Assembly (NCBI RefSeq): GCF_900110885.1
Contig: NZ_FOFJ01000032.1
Span: 1 to 40,966, forward strand
From: Azotobacter beijerinckii
GTDB lineage: Bacteria > Pseudomonadota > Gammaproteobacteria > Pseudomonadales > Pseudomonadaceae
DNA length: 40,966 bases
Reading direction: 5' to 3'
In this document: piece after piece, positions 31,956 through 37,772 of the stretch
How positions within the stretch are numbered: the first letter of the stretch is position 1
Layout: the number at the start of each line of letters is the position of its first letter
Program-made: the position numbers and the translations under genes
The notes under the pieces: generated by a model
Seen by the model: the letters and a program-made list of their open reading frames with translations, nothing else
Database searches by the model: none
What the model was told of the DNA's origin: nothing

Positions 31956-34187
31956 CTAGGTTCCTGTGTGTTTGTTGTCGTCGGTGCCTGCCATCTCCAG
32001 TCGGTCGGGGTCGATGACATACAGCCCTTTCGGGGAGCCGCCTCCGGGTAGCCGGTACTTCTTGGTGTTGCGCGTGCGGTCCTTCTCGATATCCCGCTTG
32101 ACGATGGCGCCTGCCGTATCCAGCGCCGTGACGATCCGCGCCAGCCCGAACCCGTGGGCGGCTTCCTGCAAGCCGGACGTGTTGAACAGGAACAGCCGGC
32201 GGTTCGGCTCGTCCTCCCAATAGCCGGCCCGATTGGTGACGCGGTTGTCCGTCTCGCCGGCATGCACGTCGGAGAATCGGCTGTCGCCATGGCGCTCGAT
32301 GAAGCGGGCGAGGCTGGCCAGAATCTGCCGGTCCTCCGCGCTGCCGCTGCCCACCCGCTCCAGCCACTCGCGATAGAGCAACAGGCTGTCGGCCAGGCTG
32401 GTGCCCACCGGCCAGGGCAACAGGCCGTAGGCGATGGCCATCTCGCCGGCCAGGGCGACGACGGCGAAGCGATCCGCCACCCGCCCGGCCTGCGCGCTGT
32501 CCGACTGGAACTCGGCGCGCACCTTGGCGAAGGCCTCGAGCAGCCCGTCACGGTCGTTGCCGGCAGTCAGCTTCTCGACGAAGACCGGTCCAAGGTGCCC
32601 GTAGTGCTCCCCCACGGCGCCGGTCATGAGCCGGTGAAAGCCCGCTCCGTCCAGGCCGTGGCAGTCGTCGAAGGCGCCGTGCGTCCGGGTGCCGGCGTTC
32701 ACGTCCACCATGCGCAGCTCGGCGCCAGCGTGGGCCGGATCGCCCGACAGCGCGGCATGCTCGGAGAGCGAGCGCTCGCCGCTGGAGAGGGTGAGGAGGG
32801 TCCAACTGAGCTTGGCGCGCCCTTCCCGCTCGCGGTTCATGGTGCCCTTGCCGCAACCGTTGGCCAGCGAGTAGGCCATCTCCTGAATGTCCTTGGGGTT
32901 GGCGCGCTTGATCTCGTCCAGCGACAGCAGGGTGTCGTTGCGCGAGGCCGCCTCGATCTCCAGGCCGTTCTTGGTCATGCACCAGGAGGCGCCGAAGCCC
33001 GCCGGCCCCGGATCGCCCCACACCGACGCGCCGACCAGTTGCGCCAGCGACTTGCCCTTGGAGCTGTCGCCCACCAGGTGGACCCCTCCGCCGTTCACCT
33101 TGACCAGGTTCAGCAGCGGTCCGGCCAGCGCGCAGCCCACGGCCAGGGTCAGCACCGGATTGCCCACGCAACGGGCGCCCACCAGGGCCTGCCACTGCGC
33201 CAGCTCGCCACGCACTCGGAACAGGTCCGGCGCACGCCCGGACGACTGGAAGCGCACCCCCTCGCCGCCGATAGTGCGGTGGGGCAGGACGAAGACGCCC
33301 GACGCATGCCAGCCCGGCCGGCTGGTGGTGGCCAGAGTCTGGCGCGGCTGCTGGTCGAGCAGGTACTCCATGAAGCGGCCGCGCTGGCGTGGGGCGATCA
33401 CCGCCCCCATGGCGAACAGGGCGCGCCTGATTTCCTCGCCGCTGCCGCCCAGCGTCTCCATGGGCATGGCCCACTCCTTGTCCCCGCCATGCGTCACCAG
33501 GCGCAGCAGGCGGCCCTCCGTGCCGTCGTCGCTGTTGAGGGTGCGGGCCACGACGAACACCGGCGTGGCGATCCAGTCGTCGCGCAGGGGGCGCTCGCTG
33601 TCCTCGCTCAGCTCCGCCTCCTCGTCCTCCTTGGTGCGCCGGTAGCCGTGCCAGTAAACGCCCGGCTTGAGCCTGGCGCCCTTCTCGTTCCGTACCCAGC
33701 CCTCATAGACGCCCCAGCAGGGGCGCTCCGGTTCCACCCTGGGCGGCTCGGGCTCGGCCGGTTCGGCGAGTTGCCGGTCGAGCCGCTCGATCCGTTCCTG
33801 CGCCAGCGCCATCCGGGCGACGTCCTCGTCGGACAGATCCGCACCTTTGGCCAGCGAGCCGTTGCCGGCCTCGATCACCAGACGCTCGAAGTGGCGCTCC
33901 TTCTCCAGTTGCTCGCGACGGTACTGCTGGCGCTGCTCCCGGCTCAGGTTGTCGGGGAACAGGTCTTTCAGCTCCAGGCCGACCGCCGCCAGCACGTCGC
34001 GGGTCTCGCAGCCGGCGTGGCAATGGAGCAGGACGCGGCCGCCCTGGCCGCGCGACAGGCTCAGGGAGGGCGACTGGTCTTGGTGGGCCGGACAGCGGGC
34101 GACATAACGCTCGCCGTGCTGCCTGACGCCTTGCAGCCGCGCCAGCAGCAGCTCCAGCGGGTCGCAGTGATTGTTCATGACGGTCAT
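31956..34187 (-). CDS. CHC2 zinc-finger / DUF927 primase-helicase
   Basis: A 743-residue replication protein. The N terminus has a DnaG-type CHC2 zinc finger, RCPAHQDQSPS...LHCHAGC (C32, H35, C56, C60). A charged linker (about 90-180) follows, then the DUF927 helicase-like domain with Walker A GDSSKGKS (about 372-379) and Walker B LLSLDEIKR (about 420-428). Proteins of this build act as primase-helicase initiators of satellite phages and integrative elements, comparable in role to P4 alpha. ATG 34187 overlaps the preceding stop as ATGA. The iteron array lies right behind the gene. A primase catalytic (toprim) motif was not clearly seen, so priming activity is uncertain. Confidence 0.8.
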   Translation of the reverse strand: MTVMNNHCDPLELLLARLQGVRQHGERYVARCPAHQDQSPSLSLSRGQGGRVLLHCHAGCETRDVLAAVGLELKDLFPDNLSREQRQQYRREQLEKERHFERLVIEAGNGSLAKGADLSDEDVARMALAQERIERLDRQLAEPAEPEPPRVEPERPCWGVYEGWVRNEKGARLKPGVYWHGYRRTKEDEEAELSEDSERPLRDDWIATPVFVVARTLNSDDGTEGRLLRLVTHGGDKEWAMPMETLGGSGEEIRRALFAMGAVIAPRQRGRFMEYLLDQQPRQTLATTSRPGWHASGVFVLPHRTIGGEGVRFQSSGRAPDLFRVRGELAQWQALVGARCVGNPVLTLAVGCALAGPLLNLVKVNGGGVHLVGDSSKGKSLAQLVGASVWGDPGPAGFGASWCMTKNGLEIEAASRNDTLLSLDEIKRANPKDIQEMAYSLANGCGKGTMNREREGRAKLSWTLLTLSSGERSLSEHAALSGDPAHAGAELRMVDVNAGTRTHGAFDDCHGLDGAGFHRLMTGAVGEHYGHLGPVFVEKLTAGNDRDGLLEAFAKVRAEFQSDSAQAGRVADRFAVVALAGEMAIAYGLLPWPVGTSLADSLLLYREWLERVGSGSAEDRQILASLARFIERHGDSRFSDVHAGETDNRVTNRAGYWEDEPNRRLFLFNTSGLQEAAHGFGLARIVTALDTAGAIVKRDIEKDRTRNTKKYRLPGGGSPKGLYVIDPDRLEMAGTDDNKHTGT

Positions 34188-34414
34188 GCGGCCCCCTTCG
34201 GCGGCTGGGTGGGACGGGTGAACGGCTGGAGCGTGTTGCCCAGCCGGTTGGCGATGCCGTACAGCTCGATGCGTTTGTGCAGGTCGGGCTCGCGCTTGAG
34301 GTAGTCGGACAGGTCCAGGAACAGTCGCAGCAGCTCCACCAGGGTTTCGCGGTCGATGTGCGGTGCCTCGCGGGGCGGCTCGCCCCCGCCGCGCTTGAAC
34401 GGGACGACGGTCAT
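34184..34414 (-). CDS. small satellite protein
   Basis: A 76-residue protein, MTVVPFKRGGGEPPREAPHI at the N terminus then a helical part (ETLVELLRLFLDLSDYLKRE). Family unknown. It overlaps by 4 bp (ATGA) both the gene before and the DUF927 gene after, so it is translated by coupling. Confidence 0.6.
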   Translation of the reverse strand: MTVVPFKRGGGEPPREAPHIDRETLVELLRLFLDLSDYLKREPDLHKRIELYGIANRLGNTLQPFTRPTQPPKGAA

Positions 34415-34662
34415 GGGTGGACCTCCTCGATGCTCTCTAAGCTGGCGATCAGTGCCACGGCCAGCCGCTCGGCGGCGGTGCTCCAGGCCGGCAGCGCGGC
34501 GATGCGCTCGGCACGGGTGACGGTCTGGTCGGTGGTGCGGTGGAGCGCCTGCTGCGCGGCGCGGATCAGCTCCAGGTGGCGCGTGGTCAGTTGCAGGACC
34601 GGGCCTTTCTCCGGGCAAGCCGATCCCGTCGCCGCCGGCTGGCAGCGTTGAAAATCACGCAT
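34411..34662 (-). CDS. small satellite protein
   Basis: An 83-residue protein with TTRHLELIRAAQQALHRTTD and a second helix AAERLAVALIASLESIEEVH. Family unknown. The stop overlaps the next start (ATGA); the preceding gene ends 3 bp upstream. Confidence 0.55.
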   Translation of the reverse strand: MRDFQRCQPAATGSACPEKGPVLQLTTRHLELIRAAQQALHRTTDQTVTRAERIAALPAWSTAAERLAVALIASLESIEEVHP

Positions 34663-34665
34663 GGG

Positions 34666-34968
34666 TCAGTCCTCGCGCTTGATCGCTTGGCGGCGTTCTT
34701 GGATGCCGTAGCCGGTATCGGTCAGCTTGGCGGACAGATCACCCAGGCTTTGCAGCAGCCAGCCGAGGTCGGCGATGGCTTCATGGTCAAGGCCGTGGTC
34801 TTCGTTCAGCGCCGCGCCGGCCAGCAGGCTGCCGATGGCTGCGATGCCGAAGCCGATGGTCTTGACACTGCTTTCGGTGAAAGCGTCGGCCGCAGCCAGC
34901 TTCTCCGGGGGCATGGCTTCGATTTGCTCGAAGCTCGGCAGCAGGGCATTCCAGTTCGGGACGTTCAT
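34666..34968 (-). CDS. small satellite protein with a hydrophobic segment
   Basis: A 100-residue protein. VKTIGFGIAAIGSLLAGAAL (about 36-55) could span a membrane or be a buried helix; the rest is charged. Family unknown. ATG 34968 overlaps the preceding stop by 4 bp. Confidence 0.55.
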   Translation of the reverse strand: MNVPNWNALLPSFEQIEAMPPEKLAAADAFTESSVKTIGFGIAAIGSLLAGAALNEDHGLDHEAIADLGWLLQSLGDLSAKLTDTGYGIQERRQAIKRED

Positions 34969-35267
34969 GCCTCACCCCCTACGGCATCGAGCTGGCCTTT
35001 CAGCTGCTCGGTCTGCTGCTCCAGGTACTCGGACCACTCCACGGCCGACTGCTCGCCCAGGCCGGCGAGGTGCTGGGCGTCGAGCGCGCCGCTGCGAGAG
35101 TTATTGCCCAGGGCGACGAGCACGGCCGGAGTTGCCCGGTAGATGGCGCGCAGTAGAGAGGCCAGCATGTCGAGCCGCTCGCGGGTGGACTCCAGCAGTT
35201 CCAGCGCCTCGTCGGCGATGTCGGCGGCAGCGGTGTTGACGGCGGCGTGGGTAGTGCTCTTGCTCAC
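34965..35267 (-). CDS. small satellite protein, helical
   Basis: A 100-residue all-helical protein (ADEALELLESTRERLDMLAS, then EYLEQQTEQLKGQLDAVGGE) that probably forms a coiled coil. Family unknown. It overlaps the genes before and after by 4 bp. Confidence 0.6.
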   Translation of the reverse strand: MSKSTTHAAVNTAAADIADEALELLESTRERLDMLASLLRAIYRATPAVLVALGNNSRSGALDAQHLAGLGEQSAVEWSEYLEQQTEQLKGQLDAVGGEA

Positions 35268-35446
35268 TGGATCACCTCCACGGCTTCCGGGGCCTTGGTG
35301 GCAGTGCGGTCCTCAATGTGCCCGGGCAGGGGCTGGTGGCCGGCGGCGAGCGCCAGTTGCTCCAGGTCGGCCAGACGCACGCCGGCGGGCAAGCGCATGT
35401 TTCCGAGGATGCGGCCGGTGCTGTCGATCAGTTGAACGGCGATCAC
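35264..35446 (-). CDS. small satellite protein, GTG start
   Basis: A 60-residue protein, MIAVQLIDSTGRILGNMRLP with LADLEQLALAAGH. The GTG start at 35446 overlaps the preceding stop as GTGA and the stop overlaps the next ATG, which supports this otherwise weak start. Family unknown. Confidence 0.6.
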   Translation of the reverse strand: MIAVQLIDSTGRILGNMRLPAGVRLADLEQLALAAGHQPLPGHIEDRTATKAPEAVEVIQ

Positions 35447-35616
35447 AGGGCCACATCCTGCGATTCCAGGGAGCGGGCGATGGCCATGTGCCGATTGAAG
35501 CGGCGCAGGCGGACGGACAGGGAAGAGTCGGCGTGCAGGGCGGCGAGTGCCATGGCGCGGTGGGCGCTGGCGCGTTGCCGGAGTGCGGACAGATTGAGGG
35601 CGGGGTCGTGCTTCAT
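35443..35616 (-). CDS. first small gene of the satellite operon, under leader control
   Basis: A 57-residue basic helical protein, MKHDPALNLSALRQRASAHR at the N terminus with SVRLRRFNRHMAIARSLES. I chose the ATG at 35616 because GGAG (35626-35629) lies 9 nt upstream; the frame opens further upstream only across the leader RNA. It is the first gene after the P4-like immunity leader, and its Shine-Dalgarno is part of both a hairpin and the seqC site, so its translation should control the coupled genes that follow. Family unknown. Confidence 0.65.
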   Translation of the reverse strand: MKHDPALNLSALRQRASAHRAMALAALHADSSLSVRLRRFNRHMAIARSLESQDVAL

Positions 35617-35623
35617 GGGGTAT

Positions 35624-35647
35624 AGCTCCAATTTCGGTTTTGGAGCT
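35624..35647 (-). promoter_or_regulatory. Shine-Dalgarno-sequestering hairpin and seqC
   Basis: On the minus strand AGCTCCAA (35647-35640) pairs with TTGGAGCT (35631-35624), a perfect 8-bp stem with an 8-nt loop that buries the GGAG of the first operon gene. The same bases contain GAAATTGG (35635-35628), complementary to the loop of the leader RNA (seqC). The AGCT at 35644-35647 is shared with the neighbouring hairpin, so the two folds exclude one another in part. Confidence 0.65.
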
Positions 35648-35684
35648 GCCACGAATCGCCGCGACGCGATTTAGGGTGGCAGCT
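35644..35684 (-). promoter_or_regulatory. leader hairpin next to the immunity RNA
   Basis: A 9-bp stem of 35644-35652 (AGCTGCCAC) with 35676-35684, and an inner 6-bp stem AATCGC/GCGATT (35654-35659, 35666-35671). It separates the three-way-junction RNA from the ribosome binding site. It could act as a terminator of the short RNA or as a processing signal; no T-tract follows. Confidence 0.6.
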
Positions 35685-35747
35685 GTGCGCGGGTTCGCGG
35701 ACCGGGGAAATTGGAACCCGGCAGGGCCGAAGCCCTCCCACGCACAG
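35683..35747 (-). ncRNA. candidate P4 CI / P1 C4-type antisense immunity RNA
   Basis: On the minus strand this 65-nt stretch folds as a three-way junction: closing stem CTGTGCG/CGCACAG (35741-35747 with 35683-35689), an arm AGGGC-TTCG-GCCCT (35723-35736) closed by the stable cUUCGg tetraloop, and an arm CGGGTTC/GAACCCG (35690-35696 with 35714-35720) with a 17-nt loop. The loop carries CCAATTTCCCCGG (35714-35702, seqB). GAAATTGG, complementary to it, occurs upstream (35819-35812, seqA) and downstream (35635-35628, seqC). In phage P4 the CI RNA is about 69 nt, tRNA-like enough to be processed by RNase P, and its seqB pairs with seqA and seqC. Size, fold and site order agree; sequence homology was not tested. 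Confidence 0.7.
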
Positions 35748-35773
35748 CCGCCATAGAGCGTCATTGCGGGCAC

Positions 35774-35813
35774 AAAAAAAGCGCCTGCAATGGTCTTGGG
35801 GCGCTGTTGCGCC
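35774..35813 (-). terminator. intrinsic terminator with competing hairpin (attenuator)
   Basis: On the minus strand AGCGCC (35805-35800) can pair with GGCGCT (35785-35780), followed by a T7 run (35780-35774): a normal intrinsic terminator. Upstream GGCGC (35813-35809) can instead pair with the same GCGCC (35804-35800) over the loop AACA. Its first two bases are also the last two of seqA, so pairing of seqA with the immunity RNA would free the terminator. Confidence 0.7.
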
Positions 35814-35834
35814 AATTTCATTCCCGGGCCGCGA

Positions 35835-35865
35835 CGCCCGGCCACGGGATTGACCGTGACGGGCG
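35835..35865. promoter_or_regulatory. dyad at the transcription start of the satellite operon
   Basis: CGCCCG/CGGGCG (35835-35840, 35860-35865) and CACGG/CCGTG (35843-35847, 35854-35858) form an interrupted dyad that covers the predicted start point (about 35860). It may be an operator or, once transcribed, a 5' hairpin. Confidence 0.45.
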
Positions 35866-35866
35866 C

Positions 35867-35895
35867 AGAATAGTGCCGGTCGATGGCCAGTGCAA
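35867..35895 (-). promoter_or_regulatory. sigma-70 promoter of the satellite operon
   Basis: Minus strand TTGCAC (35895-35890), 17-nt spacer, TATTCT (35872-35867). Transcription would start near 35860 and give a leader of about 245 nt before the first gene, holding the attenuator and the immunity RNA. Confidence 0.6.
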
Positions 35896-35954
35896 CCCCC
35901 GGTTTCAGGATTGAGCCTCTGCAAACGCGACTCCGCCCTTTCCACCTCGTCGGA

Positions 35955-35983
35955 TTGACCGTCGATTTTATTGTTATTACATT
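35955..35983 (+). promoter_or_regulatory. brnTA promoter, predicted leaderless start
   Basis: TTGACC (35955-35960), 17-nt spacer, TACATT (35978-35983). The brnT ATG begins 7 nt after the -10, where transcription should start, and no Shine-Dalgarno precedes it, so the mRNA is probably leaderless. The promoter diverges from that of the satellite operon, 60 bp away. Confidence 0.5.
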
Positions 35984-35989
35984 AAAATA

Positions 35990-36262
35990 ATGATCATCTA
36001 CGACGAAGCCAAACGGCAAACCAACCTCGCCAAGCATGGGCTGGACTTGGCCGATGCCACACTGGTGTACGACGCGCCCGACAAGATCACGCTGCAATCG
36101 CCCAGGCAGGGCGAGGAGCGTCTGATGGACATTGCCATGGTCGAAGTCATGGGCGTGGTGTTGGTGCTGGTGTACGTGGAGCGGGGCGCCGATGTGCGCG
36201 CCATCTCGCTGCGCCGTGCCTCCAAACAGGAGAGGAAACTCTATGCGAACCTCAAAGACTGA
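35990..36262 (+). CDS. brnT: BrnT family ribonuclease toxin
   Basis: A 90-residue toxin of the BrnT/BrnA type II toxin-antitoxin system, a RelE-like ribonuclease. It has the family features: IIYDEAKRQTNLAKHGLDLA at the N terminus (W is more usual at this site), the EERLMDIAMVE region and the C-terminal VRAISLRRASKQERKLY. Typical catalytic-region residues Arg and Tyr in the last segment are present. The 3' end overlaps brnA by 20 bp, as usual for this system, where toxin comes first. It lies upstream of a truncated second antitoxin, between the satellite operon and the rha-dnaB module, and probably stabilises the element. Confidence 0.88.
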   Translation: MIIYDEAKRQTNLAKHGLDLADATLVYDAPDKITLQSPRQGEERLMDIAMVEVMGVVLVLVYVERGADVRAISLRRASKQERKLYANLKD

Positions 36263-36548
36263 CTGGGATCGGGTGAAGCGTGAGGCCGAAGCCGACGCCA
36301 AGATCCCGTACAGCTCTGACGACGAGCTGTACGACCCGAACGACCCCGAGGCCGTCGATGCCTTCTGGCGGAAAGCGACCGTCCGCCGACGTGGCGAGCG
36401 TGGACCGCAGAAAAAGCCGGTAAAGGTCTCCACCACCATCAGGTTGTCGCCCGAGGTGCTGGAGGGCTTCCGCGCCATGGGCCCCGGCTGGCAGACCCGC
36501 ATGGATGCCGTGCTGGCGGACTGGCTCAGGACGCATTCGCCGGAGTAG
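36243..36548 (+). CDS. brnA: BrnA family antitoxin
   Basis: A 101-residue antitoxin. The N-terminal part contains DPNDPEAVDAFWRKATVRRR, which wraps BrnT in this family, and the C-terminal ribbon-helix-helix domain is KVSTTIRLSPEVLEGFRAMG with WQTRMDAVLADWL. It neutralises BrnT and represses the shared promoter. ATG 36243 lies inside brnT with GAGAGGAAA just upstream. Confidence 0.9.
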   Translation: MRTSKTDWDRVKREAEADAKIPYSSDDELYDPNDPEAVDAFWRKATVRRRGERGPQKKPVKVSTTIRLSPEVLEGFRAMGPGWQTRMDAVLADWLRTHSPE

Positions 36549-36571
36549 GTCGGCAAATCCAGGAGGGCGGC

Positions 36572-36802
36572 ATGACTATCAGGCTCACCAGGTGGGACGT
36601 TGTCGACTATCTCAAAACCGAGGAGGACATCGCGCTCTACCTTGAGGCTTGCATCGAAGAGGCCGGCGACGACGCGGAGTTCATCGCCAAGGCGCATGAG
36701 TCTGTTGCTCGAGCACGGGTTATCCACCGCATTGGGGCAGGAGTAGATTCCCAGCCTGTCACCGGCGCCAGCCGGCAGGAATCTGGCTCCCGTCAAGGTT
36801 AA
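36572..36802 (+). pseudogene. truncated HigA-like addiction-module antitoxin
   Basis: The frame starts MTIRLTRWDVVDYLKTEEDI and continues ALYLEACIEEAGDDAEFIAK, the N-terminal signature of Xre-type addiction-module antidotes that partner RelE/HigB-like toxins. After residue about 50 the expected helix-turn-helix (normally ...ARxxGMSQxAxxxGLSRExLY) is replaced by unrelated sequence and the frame ends at 36802. No partner toxin is next to it. It follows brnA by 23 bp and shares its transcript. Confidence 0.6.
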
Positions 36803-36810
36803 GCCAGTAG

Positions 36811-36846
36811 CGCGGGAGCGGCGATCTGCCGTGGCCCCGCGTTTTT
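36811..36846 (+). terminator. intrinsic terminator of the brnTA transcript
   Basis: CGCGGG (36811-36816) pairs with CCCGCG (36836-36841), followed by TTTTT (36842-36846). Inner GGC/GCC pairing extends the hairpin. Confidence 0.65.
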
Positions 36847-36906
36847 CATTCCCCAGGCGCTGCCGGGTTCCCTCGGTTCCCCCGCAAAAATGCAAAGTCT
36901 GAGTCG

Positions 36907-37578
36907 TCATGCGGCACGTCCCCCCAGCAGCAGAGCCCCGGCGCTCGTCATGTAGGCCAGTACCGCCGCCTTCGCTTTGCGCCCAGCCTCGCGGTGATCG
37001 TCGCCATGCTCAAGGCTGGCATGCAGCTGGTTCCGGTAGACCGCCTGAAGCGTCGTCAGCAACAGCCGCTGCTCGATGGTCAGCGTGCCGCGCTCGCCGC
37101 TGGCAATCCCCATGACGGCGTTCAGCGCCTTATTGGCGTTGATGTGAAACATGCGCTCCGGCGTGTTGCTGCCGCACTCCCTGGCGCGCTGGGACAGGGC
37201 GGCCACCTCGTCATGCATGGCGTGGTAGAGCGGCAGGTACTGCGCATCCGTCACTCTGGCGTGGTCGCGGGCCTCGCGGAAGGCGGCGATCAGGTCAGCC
37301 TTCAAGTCCACCACGATGTCGGTATTCCGCGACAGCGACAGCAGGAAATAGCACTGGTCCTCGTTCAGCAGGGCGAATCGCTCAGCTTTGCCGCCGCCCT
37401 GTACGCGCTTACCAACCTCCGTTTGAAACGGAAGATGGCCAAAGCGCTTGAACTTGGCGGCATAGCGCTCGATCAGGTCCATGGAGTTCTTGTGCTGGTT
37501 GCCCAACTGCTTGGCCAGCAGACGGCTATCCGCCCGCGCCTCGCCCTTGAATTGGACCAGGGTAATGGCGTTGCTCAT
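36907..37578 (-). CDS. Rha family phage regulatory protein
   Basis: A 223-residue protein. The N-terminal 100 residues are the pRha domain: DSRLLAKQLGNQHKNSMDLI, then FGHLPFQTEVGKRVQGG and FALLNEDQCYFLLSLSRNTD. Rha proteins are phage regulators; in phi-80-type phages rha interferes with growth when IHF is absent. The C-terminal half is helical with no named domain. ATG 37578 overlaps the preceding small gene by 4 bp. It is the last gene of the minus-strand rep-dnaC-dnaB-rha module. Confidence 0.82.
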   Translation of the reverse strand: MSNAITLVQFKGEARADSRLLAKQLGNQHKNSMDLIERYAAKFKRFGHLPFQTEVGKRVQGGGKAERFALLNEDQCYFLLSLSRNTDIVVDLKADLIAAFREARDHARVTDAQYLPLYHAMHDEVAALSQRARECGSNTPERMFHINANKALNAVMGIASGERGTLTIEQRLLLTTLQAVYRNQLHASLEHGDDHREAGRKAKAAVLAYMTSAGALLLGGRAA

Positions 37579-37772
37579 GCCGCCACCCCCTTGCGGCCCT
37601 TGGCCGGCTTGCTCAGCAGCGCCAGCACGGCACGGGTGCGAAGGGCATAGCCCTCTTCAACCTCTGCAATGAACTTCTCCACCCTGTTCTCTCTCGATTC
37701 AGACTGGGAACGCTTGATCTGCTCGCGCAGGGCCTTCCAGCGGCGTTTCTGCTCTTGGTCGGGGAGGATCAT
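37575..37772 (-). CDS. small hypothetical protein between dnaB and rha
   Basis: A 65-residue basic, helical protein (MILPDQEQKRRWKALREQIK start, C-terminal KPAKGRKGVAA). Unknown family. Its start shares one base with the dnaB stop and its stop overlaps the rha start, so it is translated by coupling. Confidence 0.6.
   Translation of the reverse strand: MILPDQEQKRRWKALREQIKRSQSESRENRVEKFIAEVEEGYALRTRAVLALLSKPAKGRKGVAA

Noticed and set aside
32154..34304. A 716-codon plus-strand frame opposite the DUF927 gene
   Set aside because: Shadow frame; the minus strand carries the zinc-finger and Walker motifs and the ATGA couplings.
35264..36910. A 548-codon minus frame through the leader RNA and opposite brnTA
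   Set aside because: It crosses strong RNA structures and runs antisense to brnT/brnA; only its last 60 codons (from GTG 35446) are supported by coupling.
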